Notes: generated by a model from the letters alone, not told the origin. Shown: positions 1 to 8,847, counted from the first letter of the stretch. The stretch is 45,863 bases of DNA from Alphaproteobacteria bacterium (GCA_028281985.1 JANQIU010000225.1:1-45863), one strand, 5' to 3'. Numbers and translations: made by a program.

Positions 1-209
1 CTTTGTCTGGGCTTTACCCGCTATGCCTATTTGGCGGATGGATTATCGTAGGGCTATAGCGAAAGCATAGTTCGCATTTTCATCACGCACGGCCCGCCAC
101 CTGCCGCCGACAAAGCTACCTTCGACCACGTCGGTTCTATCGCCGCCGTGCGGACAAAGCCGTCATCCGGCTGCGCCGGGTGGATGTTTGGTAGGGCTTC
201 AGTTTCGGC
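1..209. other. window edge, no gene recognised
   Basis: These first 209 bases hold no reading frame that I recognise. Short frames here are antisense to, or run into, the beta-lactamase-fold gene that ends at 210. The stretch may contain the end of a gene lying outside the window, but no family motif is visible. Confidence 0.4.
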
Positions 210-1247
210 TCACCTGACTTGTTCCAGGAGGCTCTCCATCGCCTCGAATGCCTGTTCGTCGAGCCCTGCCGTGAACAGAGTGATGTCTCGATCTGCAAGA
301 TGTCGCCACTCTGCGGAAAACAGATCGTTGCCGCCGTCATGCCAATAGATCGTGCCCAGATCATCGGCGTGTTCGACGACGAGCCCATAGCCGTAGAACG
401 ACTCGCCATTCCCTTCGTCGACATGGGGTGTTAGCGCGGCGTCGACGAGAGACCGCGATACGATCTCACCCGCATGAAACGCCTGCCAGAGCAGCAGAAA
501 CCCCTCGGCGGTCGTAACCGCGCCGCCGTTTCCGATCAGGTTCCACCCCGGCGAAGCGCCGCCCCAACTCGCCTCCGCAATCGTCTGGCGCCGAAACCGC
601 GTCTCGACGCGCCGAGAGGTCCGGAGCGACCTGTCCTCATCATAGACGTTATCGTAGCCGATCGGTGAAAGGCCCGCCGGAAGCAATAGGGCGTCATTCA
701 AGTAAGCTTCGTAGGAAGACCCCGACTGGACTTCGATGATGGCGGCTAATAGGGAGTATCCGGCGTTGGCGTAAAGGTATTCCTGGCCGACCGGGTGCAT
801 CAGCGGTGTGGCCATGAGACGTTCGACGAATGCGTCTCTTGCAAGGTCTTCCTCGTCCGTACCGGTTGATGCGACCAAGCCGCTTGAATGGGTGAGCAGG
901 TCGTGGACCGTGATGTGGCGTTTGTCCTCCGGCACGCCTTCCAGCAGGTCGAAGATCGTCGATTGCAGGGTGAAGACGCCCTGATCGACCATGTGCAGGA
1001 CAGCGACGGCGGTTACGAACTTCGTCAACGATCCGATGTCGACCAAAGGATCAGAAGCCTCGACACCCGGAAAGGACGACATCTCGACCTCGACGGCGAG
1101 CGCACCGTCCACCGGCGTGGCGTGCCCGATGATCATCGGGGCTCCAACATCAGCAAGCGAAAGGGCCTGCCCGTCGGGTGTGTCTGCGGACGCGGGCGCT
1201 ATCGGGAAGGAAAGCGCACAAAAGGCAATTACTGCCAATGGTTTCAT
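210..1247 (-). CDS. secreted serine beta-lactamase-fold hydrolase (class C / D-alanyl carboxypeptidase-like)
   Basis: 345-residue protein of the Beta-lactamase (PF00144) family, which acylates an active-site serine to cleave beta-lactams, D-Ala peptides or esters. A Sec signal peptide (residues 1-21, ending ASA) suggests a periplasmic location. The SxxK motif is SLTK (Ser73, Lys76), the YxN motif is YAN (Tyr159), and HDGGN near residue 305 stands where the family has its third KTG/HxG motif. The start at 1247 was chosen because AGAGGAAA lies just upstream and a signal peptide follows; the same frame runs open to 1694 but there overlaps the divergent tetR. A promoter at 1288-1315 points at this gene and overlaps a palindrome shared with tetR, so TetR control is likely. 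The substrate cannot be told from sequence; esterase or peptidase activity is as likely as antibiotic hydrolysis. Confidence 0.85.
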   Translation of the reverse strand: MKPLAVIAFCALSFPIAPASADTPDGQALSLADVGAPMIIGHATPVDGALAVEVEMSSFPGVEASDPLVDIGSLTKFVTAVAVLHMVDQGVFTLQSTIFDLLEGVPEDKRHITVHDLLTHSSGLVASTGTDEEDLARDAFVERLMATPLMHPVGQEYLYANAGYSLLAAIIEVQSGSSYEAYLNDALLLPAGLSPIGYDNVYDEDRSLRTSRRVETRFRRQTIAEASWGGASPGWNLIGNGGAVTTAEGFLLLWQAFHAGEIVSRSLVDAALTPHVDEGNGESFYGYGLVVEHADDLGTIYWHDGGNDLFSAEWRHLADRDITLFTAGLDEQAFEAMESLLEQVR

Positions 1248-1287
1248 GAATTTCCTCTGGTTTTCGATGAACGCAGCGACATGCGGA

Positions 1288-1325
1288 AGGATAGCATTAC
1301 CATTCGCCTTGTCTACAGTGTAGAC
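1288..1325 (-). promoter_or_regulatory. promoter and TetR-type operator between divergent genes
   Basis: A perfect inverted repeat, GTCTAC-AGT-GTAGAC, lies at 1311-1325 between the divergent beta-lactamase-fold gene and tetR. On the minus strand a -35 TAGACA (1310-1315), a 16-base spacer and a -10 TATCCT (1288-1293) form a good sigma70-type promoter whose -35 sits inside the palindrome. This is the usual place for an autoregulatory TetR operator. That the TetR at 1366 binds here is inference. Confidence 0.6.
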
Positions 1326-1365
1326 TGTCGCTATGGTCTGCCGCGCAGACAACGCGAAGTGGCCC

Positions 1366-2019
1366 ATGAATGAGCCTCGAAAACCGCTCTCCCGATCCCT
1401 GATCGCGGCAACCGCTGTCCGCTTGATCGATGAGGCTGCCGAGGATGGCTTCAGCATGCGCAGCCTCGCCCGCGCTCTCCATGTCGATCCGATGGCCTTG
1501 TATCGCCACCTGCCCAACAAGGAGGCCGTGGTGCAGGCGGCCGTCGATGTTGTCCTCGGCAACTGCCCACTCCCCGATGTCTCAATGCCCTGGCAAGACC
1601 GGTTGCGGGCGATCTGCCGTGCCTTTCGCGGTTTGGCCGTCGCACATCCGGGTGTGTTTCCATTGCTGTGCACGCGGGCGGGGTTCGTGCCCAACGACTA
1701 CCCAATCCTGGATGCGTATCTCTCCGCTCTGTCGGAGGCCGGACTGTCGCCGAGAGATACCGTAAGGGCAGCATCGACGTTTCTGGGCTACGCCCAGGGC
1801 TTTGCGCTGGAAGAACTGACGGGAACACTCCGCCCGCTTCTGGACAGCGAGGAACGGGAGATCCGATCACTGCCGGCGAGCGACTACCCATCGATCGCGT
1901 CTTTGGTTGATACCTTGGCCGACGCCGATCTCGATGGAGAGTTTGAGTTCGGGCTCGACATCATGGTCGCCGGAATTGAACAACGCGTCAGCGAGACATC
2001 GAAGCGGGCCGAAAGATGA
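1366..2019 (+). CDS. TetR family transcriptional regulator
   Basis: 217-residue one-component repressor. An N-terminal helix-turn-helix (about residues 20-55, with SMRSLARALHVDPMALYRHL) has the conserved TetR recognition-helix pattern ending in LYRHLPNKEA. The C-terminal half resembles the TetR_C ligand-binding domain of the class with the AxxPG/DExxAY-type core. The start was taken at the ATG at 1366; an upstream ATG at 1333 in the same frame would put the start almost inside the operator. Its stop overlaps the agmatine-deiminase start by four bases (ATGA), so the two are co-transcribed. Likely targets are its own operon and the divergent hydrolase through the 1311-1325 palindrome. The ligand is unknown. 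Confidence 0.85.
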   Translation: MNEPRKPLSRSLIAATAVRLIDEAAEDGFSMRSLARALHVDPMALYRHLPNKEAVVQAAVDVVLGNCPLPDVSMPWQDRLRAICRAFRGLAVAHPGVFPLLCTRAGFVPNDYPILDAYLSALSEAGLSPRDTVRAASTFLGYAQGFALEELTGTLRPLLDSEEREIRSLPASDYPSIASLVDTLADADLDGEFEFGLDIMVAGIEQRVSETSKRAER

Positions 2020-3107
2020 AGATGCGGCGTCGGGACGTATTGGCTTTGATGACTGGCGTCATGGCGACGTCCCCTCTTTCACCCGCCTTGGCCCAGCGCG
2101 CCGCGAACTGGCGTGTCCCGGCCGAAGAGGACTTGCACGAACGGACGTTCCTGCAGTGGCCCGTATCGCGCGCGGTGTATCCCGAAGGTTGGTTTCTGCG
2201 CGAGGTGCAGGACGCCATTCTGACATTGGCCAAGACGATCGCTGCCTATGAGCCGGTGGTCGTCTTGGCCGAAGCATCCCACCACAGGGCCATCCGACGC
2301 CGCGTATCGGATGGCGTCGACCTTTGGGATGTTCCGACCGACGACCTCTGGGCGCGAGATAGTGGGCCCTTGTTCTGCGTTGATGGCCAGGGTGGGCTGG
2401 CTATACGGCATCTCAACTTCAACGGATGGGGGGGCAAGCAACCTCATCCCAACGATGGCCTGATCGCACGACGTGTTGCTGGGCGAATGGGGTTGCCGCT
2501 TCTCGACAATGGGCTGGTCGGGGAACCGGGCGGCGTGGAGCAGGATGGCGCCGGGACCTTGATGGCGCATGAAAGCTCTTGGGTGAACCCGAACCGCAAC
2601 GCCGGAACCCGGGATGAGGTTGAGCGCCTGCTCCTAGAGGCCTACGGCGCATCGCAGATGATCTGGGCGACGGGCCTGGAGGGCTTGGACATCACCGATT
2701 GCCATATTGACGCGTTGGCGCGCTTTGTACGGCCGGGATCCGTGTTGATACAGATGCCCGGTTACGCCGACCCCGCCGATCCGTGGAACCGGGCAGCGCA
2801 TGACACGCGGGCCATTCTTGAGACGACGACCGATGGACGCGGTCGGACGCTCCGGATCACCGAGATCGGCGACCCCATGAATGCGCGCGTCGTTGACCCG
2901 GATTTCTTGGCTTCCTACGCCAACTACTACGTTTGCAACGGTGCCGTGATAGCAGCCGAGTTCGGTGATCCGGAGGCCGACGCCATCGCGCATGACACAC
3001 TGACCAGGCTGTATCCGGAAAGGGAAGTGGTCGCTTTGAATGTCGATGCCTTGGGCTGGATCGGTGGCGGCATTCACTGTGCCACGCAGCAGCAACCCGC
3101 CGTTTAG
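2016..3107 (+). CDS. exported agmatine deiminase / peptidylarginine deiminase-like protein
   Basis: 363 residues of the PAD_porph (PF04371) guanidino-group hydrolase family, which turns agmatine into N-carbamoylputrescine plus ammonia, or deiminates peptidyl-arginine. The catalytic cysteine is Cys355 in GGGIHCATQQQP. The acidic and histidine motifs DDLWARDSGP and ITDCHIDALARF are present, and GEPGGVEQDG is the usual glycine loop. The N-terminus RRRDVLALMTG followed by a hydrophobic stretch ending ALAQ looks like a Tat-type signal, so it is probably periplasmic. Classical AguA is cytosolic, so the signal is notable. Coupled to tetR by a four-base overlap. Substrate (agmatine or an arginine peptide) is not settled by sequence. 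Confidence 0.85.
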   Translation: MKMRRRDVLALMTGVMATSPLSPALAQRAANWRVPAEEDLHERTFLQWPVSRAVYPEGWFLREVQDAILTLAKTIAAYEPVVVLAEASHHRAIRRRVSDGVDLWDVPTDDLWARDSGPLFCVDGQGGLAIRHLNFNGWGGKQPHPNDGLIARRVAGRMGLPLLDNGLVGEPGGVEQDGAGTLMAHESSWVNPNRNAGTRDEVERLLLEAYGASQMIWATGLEGLDITDCHIDALARFVRPGSVLIQMPGYADPADPWNRAAHDTRAILETTTDGRGRTLRITEIGDPMNARVVDPDFLASYANYYVCNGAVIAAEFGDPEADAIAHDTLTRLYPEREVVALNVDALGWIGGGIHCATQQQPAV

Positions 3108-3157
3108 GCAGTCCCACAAGCCTTACGATCCGAACCTCCATAGCGTACTCGAGACCG

Positions 3158-4114
3158 TCATTTGTCTGTTGTCTTCCATGCACCCAGGGCGATCGCCACC
3201 ACCACCAGGGCGCAGCCCGCGACCTGTACTATCGTCACGGTCTCGCCAAGGACCAGCGCGGAGAGCGCGATGGCCGCTACGGGCATCGCCGCGGTGGCCA
3301 GCGCGGCATCCGCAGCAGTGCCTCGCGCGGATCCGCTGTACCACAGCGGAAAGCCGATCAGGGTCGGGACGATCCCATAGTAGACGGCCCCCAGTATGGC
3401 GGCGGCCGAAGGCGCAGGCGGAGCGGCGAAGAGCCATTCCACGACGGCGCCGATCGTGCCGAAGGCAAAGCCGAACGCGCACATAAACGCGGCGATCTGG
3501 AACGCCGGAACGGGCGTGTGCAAGGCCCGGTTCAGGAGCAGGAACACCGCCTCGCAGACGACCGCGAGGAGGAGAATTGCAGTCCCCAGGACGACGCGCC
3601 CATCGATGGCGACGAGTGGCGAGGAACTGATGGATCCCGCCGCCCCTTCACCACCGGCAAGCGTCACGAGCGCCACTGCTGCCGTCGCCAAGGCGATCGC
3701 CGCGGCGCGGACCGCGCCGAGCCGTTCACCGAGGACGAGAAATGCCATCAGACCCATAACCGCCGGCAGCGTGCCGACCACCACACCCGCGTGGGCGCCG
3801 GCCGTGAAGTAGAGGCCGACGATGAGAAGGATCGAGAACGCGAAGTTGCCGATAGCGGATTGAAGGACCAGCAGTGTCCAGTCGCGCCAGCCGAGCGACG
3901 GAAGGCGCTCCCCGCGCACGATCCATAGCGCGGCGAAGCCGAGCCCGGCGACGCCGAAGCGTAGCGCGGTGCCTTGGAAGGGCGACATGCCCTCGCCGAT
4001 TATGTTCGAGGCGACCACCGTGGAGCCGACCAACACCATGGCCAACAGCATCATGGCGATCCCCGCAGGGCGGGCGGCGGATCCGGCAGAAGGATCGCTG
4101 TCAGAGGGCGTCAT
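3158..4114 (-). CDS. EamA/DMT superfamily transporter
   Basis: 318-residue integral membrane protein with ten predicted hydrophobic segments in two EamA (PF00892) halves, beginning AGIAMMLLAMVLVGSTVV and closing VQVAGCALVVVAIALGAW. Members export amino acids, metabolites or drugs. The start at 4114 (MTPSDSDP) is preferred because the upstream extension in this frame enters the AraC gene. It lies 52 bases downstream of an araC-type gene on the same strand, a common pairing in which the AraC protein controls the exporter. The substrate cannot be inferred. Confidence 0.85.
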   Translation of the reverse strand: MTPSDSDPSAGSAARPAGIAMMLLAMVLVGSTVVASNIIGEGMSPFQGTALRFGVAGLGFAALWIVRGERLPSLGWRDWTLLVLQSAIGNFAFSILLIVGLYFTAGAHAGVVVGTLPAVMGLMAFLVLGERLGAVRAAAIALATAAVALVTLAGGEGAAGSISSSPLVAIDGRVVLGTAILLLAVVCEAVFLLLNRALHTPVPAFQIAAFMCAFGFAFGTIGAVVEWLFAAPPAPSAAAILGAVYYGIVPTLIGFPLWYSGSARGTAADAALATAAMPVAAIALSALVLGETVTIVQVAGCALVVVAIALGAWKTTDK

Positions 4115-4166
4115 GGGCCAACGATGCCCACGGCAAGCGCGGTCGTCTTGAACGGGGTTGCAGACC

Positions 4167-4970
4167 TCAGGATACGCAGCGGTCTCGCACGAGCCTTCCG
4201 GGCGTGACACCGAGAACGCGCTTCATGCGGCGGGTCAGATGGGCCTGATCGCTGAAACCTGCTGCCGTTGCCGCTTGAGCGATCGGCTCGCCAGCGAGGA
4301 TCATCCGCTTGGCTTCCGCGACCCGCAGGTGCAGCGCATAAGCCATCGGCGTCACGCCGAGCACGCGGTGGACCGAGCGCAGGACCCGGTAGCGATCGGT
4401 CCCGGCGTCCCGTGCCAGCCCCGTCAGGGTGATGTCCAGCCCGCGCGCATCGCGGATAGCTTCGATCGCACGGGCTGCTATGCGGTCTTCTGGCGGCGGC
4501 GGCCGCGCCGGACGCACGCCCGCGACGGCAAAGAGGTGCACCAGCGTCTGCAGCGCCACCTCGTCGGCGCTGGCACCCTCGCCTTCGGCCAGAACAACGA
4601 ACAGGCACGACATCGACCCGGTGACGCCCGGGGCGGCAACACACCCAGTGTCGGTGGCGGCACGCCTGCCGACACCGGTCTCCACCAGCACGGTATCGAT
4701 CATCTCCACCGGCGCGAAGAGGTTGGCGTATGACCAAGCCTGCCCTGACAGCCCGCCGTCGTGCGCCTCTCCCGGGTCCGCCACGCAGACCGTTCCGGCG
4801 GGCGCTTCGACCGTCGTCTGGCGGTAGGAGAACACGTTCGCGCCCGACCGGACAAGCCCGATCGAGAACACGTCGTGCACGTGTCGGTCGAACCTCTCCG
4901 CCCCAAAAGCGGCGCGAACAACCTCGCAGCGGTGGCCGAGCAGCGTCAGCGGCGCGAGTGCATTAGGCAT
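4167..4970 (-). CDS. AraC family transcriptional regulator
   Basis: 267-residue activator. An N-terminal cupin-like AraC-binding domain (residues about 10-150, with HVHDVFSIGLV and ADPGEAHDG) is followed by a two-helix-turn-helix DNA-binding domain at the C-terminus, containing AQAATAAGFSDQAHLTRRMKRVLGVTPG, the hallmark second HTH of the family (given in part). The start at 4970 (MPNALAP) was chosen over the open frame to 5081 because the extension is rich in arginine and proline and resembles noncoding GC-rich sequence. The downstream EamA transporter is its likely target. The effector is unknown. Confidence 0.88.
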   Translation of the reverse strand: MPNALAPLTLLGHRCEVVRAAFGAERFDRHVHDVFSIGLVRSGANVFSYRQTTVEAPAGTVCVADPGEAHDGGLSGQAWSYANLFAPVEMIDTVLVETGVGRRAATDTGCVAAPGVTGSMSCLFVVLAEGEGASADEVALQTLVHLFAVAGVRPARPPPPEDRIAARAIEAIRDARGLDITLTGLARDAGTDRYRVLRSVHRVLGVTPMAYALHLRVAEAKRMILAGEPIAQAATAAGFSDQAHLTRRMKRVLGVTPGRLVRDRCVS

Positions 4971-5255
4971 GGTCAAGCCTAGTAAGGGACGCCGTTGAAA
5001 GCCAGGTGCTGCTGGCGGCGAAAGACGGGGTCGAAGAGCGCATATCGCATCTCCAATGGTCGGCGCGTTTCTCCGCACCATCGCCCGTCACCTTCGCCCA
5101 CGGCATCCCATCGCAGGCCACCGCCGAGACGTCCATCCGATCGCCGGCCGGCTTGTCGACGAACGGACGGTTGCCAGATCCTTGGACGAAGCGCCGCTCA
5201 TGCCGAAAGACCGGCCGAAACCCTCGACAGACAGAACGCTTCAAGGAGAGATGCC
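4971..5255. other. divergent intergenic region, nothing further recognised
   Basis: 285 bases separate the divergent AraC gene and the DJ-1/PfpI gene. Open frames across it are GC-driven and show no family resemblance. Apart from the ribosome-binding site AAGGAGAG at 5243-5250 for the rightward gene I see no clear promoter or palindrome. Confidence 0.4.
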
Positions 5256-6089
5256 ATGATCGACAGACGCACCTTCACCCTTCTGATGGCGGCCGGCTCG
5301 CTGGGCGTTTTGCCGCGCACCGCCGGCGCCCAGCAAGCGCTGCCGGAAGGGTCGGTGCGGGCAGATCTCGACGTTCCGATCCACGACATGTCCGGCTGGC
5401 CGGCCGACTGGACCGGCGATGAGCAGGTGGTGATGCTGGCCTATCCGGGTATGACGGCGATCGACCTGGTCGCGCCGCAATACATGTTCGGCAGCCTGTG
5501 GGGCGCCACGGTCAAGGTGGCGGCCAAGACGCTTGATCCGGTGGTTTCCGACACGCGCTTGACCATCTTGCCCGACATCACCTTCGATCAGGCCCATGAG
5601 GTGCCCGACATTCTGTTCGTGCCGGGCGGCATCAGCGGCACGCTGAACGCAATGGAAGACCGCGACACCGTCGACTTCATCGCCTCGCGCGGAGAAACCG
5701 CCCGCTACGTCACCTCGGTCTGCACCGGTGCCCTGATCCTTGGCCAGGCTGGGCTTCTCGATGGCTATCGGGCGACCACCCATTGGCTCGCGATGTCGTC
5801 GCTCGACGCGTTCGGTGCGGAACCGGTGAATGCACGCGTGGTGCGCGACCGTAACCGCTTCACCGGCGGCGGCGTGACGGCCGGCCTCGATTTCGGCCTG
5901 ACGATGCTCGAAGAACTGCGCGGCCGGGAATACGCCCAGTCTATCCAGCTGTTCGCCGAATATGCGCCCGAACCGCCGCTGCAGGCTGGAACCCTCGAAA
6001 CCGCGCCCGAACGCGTGCGGCAAATCGCAGTGGAAATGTTCCCCGGCTTCGAGACCCATGCCCGTGCCATCGCCGCAACGCGCCGATGA
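5256..6089 (+). CDS. exported DJ-1/PfpI family protein (isonitrile hydratase-like)
   Basis: 277-residue member of the DJ-1/ThiJ/PfpI class-I glutamine amidotransferase-like fold. The nucleophile elbow is TSVCTGALILG, with Cys156 followed by the TG pattern of isonitrile hydratase (InhA)-type proteins. The N-terminus DRRTFTLLMAAGSLG and a hydrophobic stretch ending AGAQ suggest Tat export, which is unusual for this mostly cytosolic fold. The start is fixed by AAGGAGAG six bases upstream; the longer open frame from 4995 is not credible. It overlaps the next gene by four bases, so the two are an operon. Function could be isonitrile hydration, glyoxalase III-like or chaperone activity; the sequence does not decide. 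Confidence 0.82.
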   Translation: MIDRRTFTLLMAAGSLGVLPRTAGAQQALPEGSVRADLDVPIHDMSGWPADWTGDEQVVMLAYPGMTAIDLVAPQYMFGSLWGATVKVAAKTLDPVVSDTRLTILPDITFDQAHEVPDILFVPGGISGTLNAMEDRDTVDFIASRGETARYVTSVCTGALILGQAGLLDGYRATTHWLAMSSLDAFGAEPVNARVVRDRNRFTGGGVTAGLDFGLTMLEELRGREYAQSIQLFAEYAPEPPLQAGTLETAPERVRQIAVEMFPGFETHARAIAATRR

Positions 6090-6919
6090 TGGAGACCGCT
6101 CACCATTGCGCGGCACTGAAGCTGCCGGACGGCACCACCTGGGGCTATGGCCGCGCGGGCCGTTCAGGCGGGCGGCCCGTACTCGTCCATCACGGACTGA
6201 TCGGCGATGCCGGGTTCAGCCCGATCTGGGACGAGCTTGGCGGGGTTGCCGGAATCGAATGGATCATGCTGGAACGACCGGGCTATGGCGAAACACCGCC
6301 CATGGCTATGAATGCGCTGGCCGAGTGGCCGACCATGATCGCACCGGTGTTGACGGCGCTCGGCGTCACGGGCCAGTTCGATGCCGTGGGTATGTCGGCC
6401 GGCGCCTGCTACGCCTATGCCTGCGCGGCGGGCATGCCGGAGCGTGTCGGGCGCGTCGCAATCCTGTCGGGCGTGCCGTTCCTCCACGCGCCGGGCGTCC
6501 TCGATGCGTATCCGCCCGATGGACGGGCGGCCTATGCCCGCTATGTCGGGGCGAGCGAGGCGGATCTGTGCGCCGAGTTTCGCGCCTTCTGCGAGAACGC
6601 GGTCGCACAACTCAGCGAAAGCGGAGAAATCCAGGGCGATCGGATGGCCCACTCGCTAAGGGCAGTCCTGAACCATGATGCTGCCGGACCGGCGCGGGAG
6701 GCGCGGCTACAAGCCATGGACTGGGGTTTTGGCCCGTCCGATGTGAACTGCCTGGTCCACCTTTGGCATTTCGAAGGTGATGCGATGGTTCCCTTCGAGG
6801 CAGCCCGGCGCGTTGCCGATGGGTTACCCCATGTCGCCCGGCACTTCATAAAAGGTGCCGGGCACATGGCGACGGACGCGGTACTCAAAGACATGGCTGT
6901 GGTTCTGGCGCCGGCATGA
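6086..6919 (+). CDS. alpha/beta-fold hydrolase
   Basis: 277-residue hydrolase of the Abhydrolase_1/6 type. The oxyanion-hole segment is VHHGLIGD. The nucleophile elbow is GMSAGA, with Ser104. The catalytic histidine is His260 in GAGHMATD, and an acidic residue before it (GDAMVPFEAAR) completes the triad. No signal peptide is evident, so it is cytosolic. It starts within the stop codon of the DJ-1/PfpI gene (ATGA overlap), implying translational coupling. The substrate, probably a small ester, cannot be predicted. Confidence 0.82.
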   Translation: MMETAHHCAALKLPDGTTWGYGRAGRSGGRPVLVHHGLIGDAGFSPIWDELGGVAGIEWIMLERPGYGETPPMAMNALAEWPTMIAPVLTALGVTGQFDAVGMSAGACYAYACAAGMPERVGRVAILSGVPFLHAPGVLDAYPPDGRAAYARYVGASEADLCAEFRAFCENAVAQLSESGEIQGDRMAHSLRAVLNHDAAGPAREARLQAMDWGFGPSDVNCLVHLWHFEGDAMVPFEAARRVADGLPHVARHFIKGAGHMATDAVLKDMAVVLAPA

Positions 6920-6972
6920 TGAAACGGGGTGATGGCGCGGCATGACGGACAAAGCGACGTCAGTTCTCTACG

Positions 6973-8349
6973 TCAATGAGCCTTCAGTTTCGTCATTGTC
7001 GTGAAGCGCCACACGAGAACTAATGACGCCAGCACCAGCCCGGCTCCGTACCCCAACCAGACACCATTGGGTCCAAGGCCGAATGGAACAGCCAGGCCAT
7101 AGGCAAAGGGAAGCGCAAGCAGCCAGTAGCAGATGAGCGTCGCCACGACAGGCCACGTGTTATCAAGCATCCCCCGTAAAGCACCGAGGGCAGTTGCTTG
7201 AACACCGTCTGCGATCTGCATGGCCGCAAAGATCACAAACATGGTCGCCGCAAGGGCGATGACGCCGGGCTCATCCGATAAGGCATTGGCGATGTCATCC
7301 CCCAGAACGAGCAGCATGATCATGACGGCGGTCATCCAGACGATCACCGTCGCCAGCGCGGCCCAGCCGATCGGGCGCAACCTGAGGCGTGCGTCTTCCC
7401 CGATCGCCTGACCGACGCGAATTGCCACCGCGGCCGACATTCCGAGCGGCACCATGTACAGGACCGAACTGACCGAACCGACAATCTGGTTGGCCGCCAG
7501 GGCCGATGCTCCGAAGAGCCCGAGCATCAGGCCAGCAACCGAGAACGCCCCCCCTTCTCCCGCATAGCCAAGCGCAAGCGGGGAGCCTTCGCGGAACTGC
7601 ACGATGATGTCTTTGGGTTTGACCGGCGCGCCTGTCCGGTACGCGGTCATCGTCGCGGCCATACGCCAATAAGCAATGGCAACGACAAGGGAAACGGTTT
7701 GGGCAAGCAGGCTGGCAAGACCGGCGCCCAGCAGACCGAGGCCCGCCCATGTCCCGATCCCATGGATCAAAACCCAGTTGGCTGGAATGTTGACGAAGAC
7801 AGCGATGAACGAGAACGCGACGCCAAGCCATGCCTGGTCGGTTGCGTCATACAAACCCTTCAACGCGTAGAACACTGCGTAAGGCACGAGCACAAAGCTC
7901 ATGGCGATCCAATACGGCCGGATGATCCCAACGACCTCTTGCGGCTGGCCGATGATGGGGAGAAGCGGCAGCACAGCAATCATCAGAACTGCCGCCACGA
8001 TCCCGCCAACCAGCGAAACGACCAAACTCGCTTTCACGGTGACACTGACCGCCTCACCGTCCTTTGCCCCGAACGCCTGCGCGATCAGCACACCGCAAAC
8101 CGACACGAGGCCGTAAAGCGCGGAATAGAAGATCAGGATGACCGACGCGGCGATGGATGCGCCTGCAAGAGCTGGGGTCCCCAAGGGCGCGATCATCACG
8201 GTGTCGACGACACCGATCAGGACAGCTGCCGCAAGCGCGACCACGATTGGCGTCGCCAGCGTGATGAGCCGCCAGACTTCGCTCAGGAAGTCTGGGCGCT
8301 GCTTGGATGCTGGGTTCTCTAGAGGTGTCGAAGCGGTCCGTTCGCGCAT
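6973..8349 (-). CDS. MATE family efflux transporter (NorM-type)
   Basis: 458-residue inner-membrane antiporter with twelve hydrophobic segments, the length usual for MATE proteins that expel cationic drugs by Na+ or H+ exchange. The N-terminal segment LATPIVVALAAAVLIGVVDTVMIAPLG (in part) carries the typical VDTVMI core, and the second half begins near EGGAFSVAGLMLGLFG, the internal MatE repeat signature. It stands alone, convergent with the hydrolase gene. It is one of two MATE genes in the window; the other is at 41785-43182. Confidence 0.9.
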   Translation of the reverse strand: MRERTASTPLENPASKQRPDFLSEVWRLITLATPIVVALAAAVLIGVVDTVMIAPLGTPALAGASIAASVILIFYSALYGLVSVCGVLIAQAFGAKDGEAVSVTVKASLVVSLVGGIVAAVLMIAVLPLLPIIGQPQEVVGIIRPYWIAMSFVLVPYAVFYALKGLYDATDQAWLGVAFSFIAVFVNIPANWVLIHGIGTWAGLGLLGAGLASLLAQTVSLVVAIAYWRMAATMTAYRTGAPVKPKDIIVQFREGSPLALGYAGEGGAFSVAGLMLGLFGASALAANQIVGSVSSVLYMVPLGMSAAVAIRVGQAIGEDARLRLRPIGWAALATVIVWMTAVMIMLLVLGDDIANALSDEPGVIALAATMFVIFAAMQIADGVQATALGALRGMLDNTWPVVATLICYWLLALPFAYGLAVPFGLGPNGVWLGYGAGLVLASLVLVWRFTTMTKLKAH

Positions 8350-8668
8350 GGCTAAGGCTTTCCGGACGACATCTGGCCCCTGCCGTCACAAAAAGACCCG
8401 ACACCTCAGCCATGCGAGGAGTGCGCTTGCACGAACCTCAAACTAGCACCATCCGGGTAACCTTCAATGACCACAAAGGACCAAAGAAGCGTTGTTGTGT
8501 CGAAGGCTGGCAGCACACAACAGCTGCCAGCATGGCTCGTTCGTCAGTCGTTTTGCGACTTCCGAGAAAACTGCACATTTCGGCGATCGTATCGCAATAT
8601 TTTAGAATCAGATTTTTCGAAACTATTTCGTAACAATACTATATGGGCTTAGGTTATTCTCATACAAA

Positions 8669-8696
8669 TTGTGACATAGGGCAGTTGTACTATATT
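8669..8696 (+). promoter_or_regulatory. candidate promoter for the zur operon
   Basis: TTGTGA at 8669-8674, a 16-base spacer and TATATT at 8691-8696 form a plausible sigma70-type promoter reading toward zur. It would give a leader of about 145 bases that contains the Zur-type box. A second promoter nearer the gene is possible. Confidence 0.35.
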
Positions 8697-8789
8697 GTAT
8701 TTTCTCTCTATGCGAATTCCCCGCGTTTCTATTTGCAGCAGAGCAGTGCGCCTCATGCCCCGCTGAGCCTCGAGAGTTTCCTCTTGCTG

Positions 8790-8808
8790 TACGTTATAAC
8801 ATAACATA
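8790..8808 (+). promoter_or_regulatory. Zur-type operator (zinc box)
   Basis: The core GTTAT-AAC-ATAAC (8793-8805) is a perfect inverted repeat, and 14 of 19 positions are symmetric over the wider TAC...ATA span. This matches the GTTAT-N3-ATAAC pattern of proteobacterial Zur boxes. It lies 40 bases before the zur start, so zinc-bound Zur would repress its own operon. The assignment rests on the motif plus the identity of the next gene. Confidence 0.7.
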
Positions 8809-8847
8809 CTGCTACTGCGTCTTAGCATTAGCAGGAGCAGGCACCGC

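Larger units (their letters stand above)
8350..8847. other. AT-rich intergenic region upstream of zur
   Basis: About 500 bases without a credible gene between the divergent MATE gene and zur. The part from about 8560 to 8830 is strikingly AT-rich for this genome. It contains an inverted repeat GCTGGCAG / CTGCCAGC (8506-8531, loop of ten), a possible plus-strand promoter TTGTGA-16-TATATT (8669-8696) and a Zur-type box at 8790-8808. Short frames here have no family resemblance. Confidence 0.5.

Noticed and set aside
1248-1694. N-terminal extension of the beta-lactamase-fold frame
   Set aside because: It runs antisense through the divergent tetR and the palindrome; a signal peptide and ribosome-binding site fix the start at 1247.
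8467-8652. Short plus-strand frames in the AT-rich gap before zur
   Set aside because: No good ribosome-binding site, no conserved motif, and coding would overlap the promoter region.
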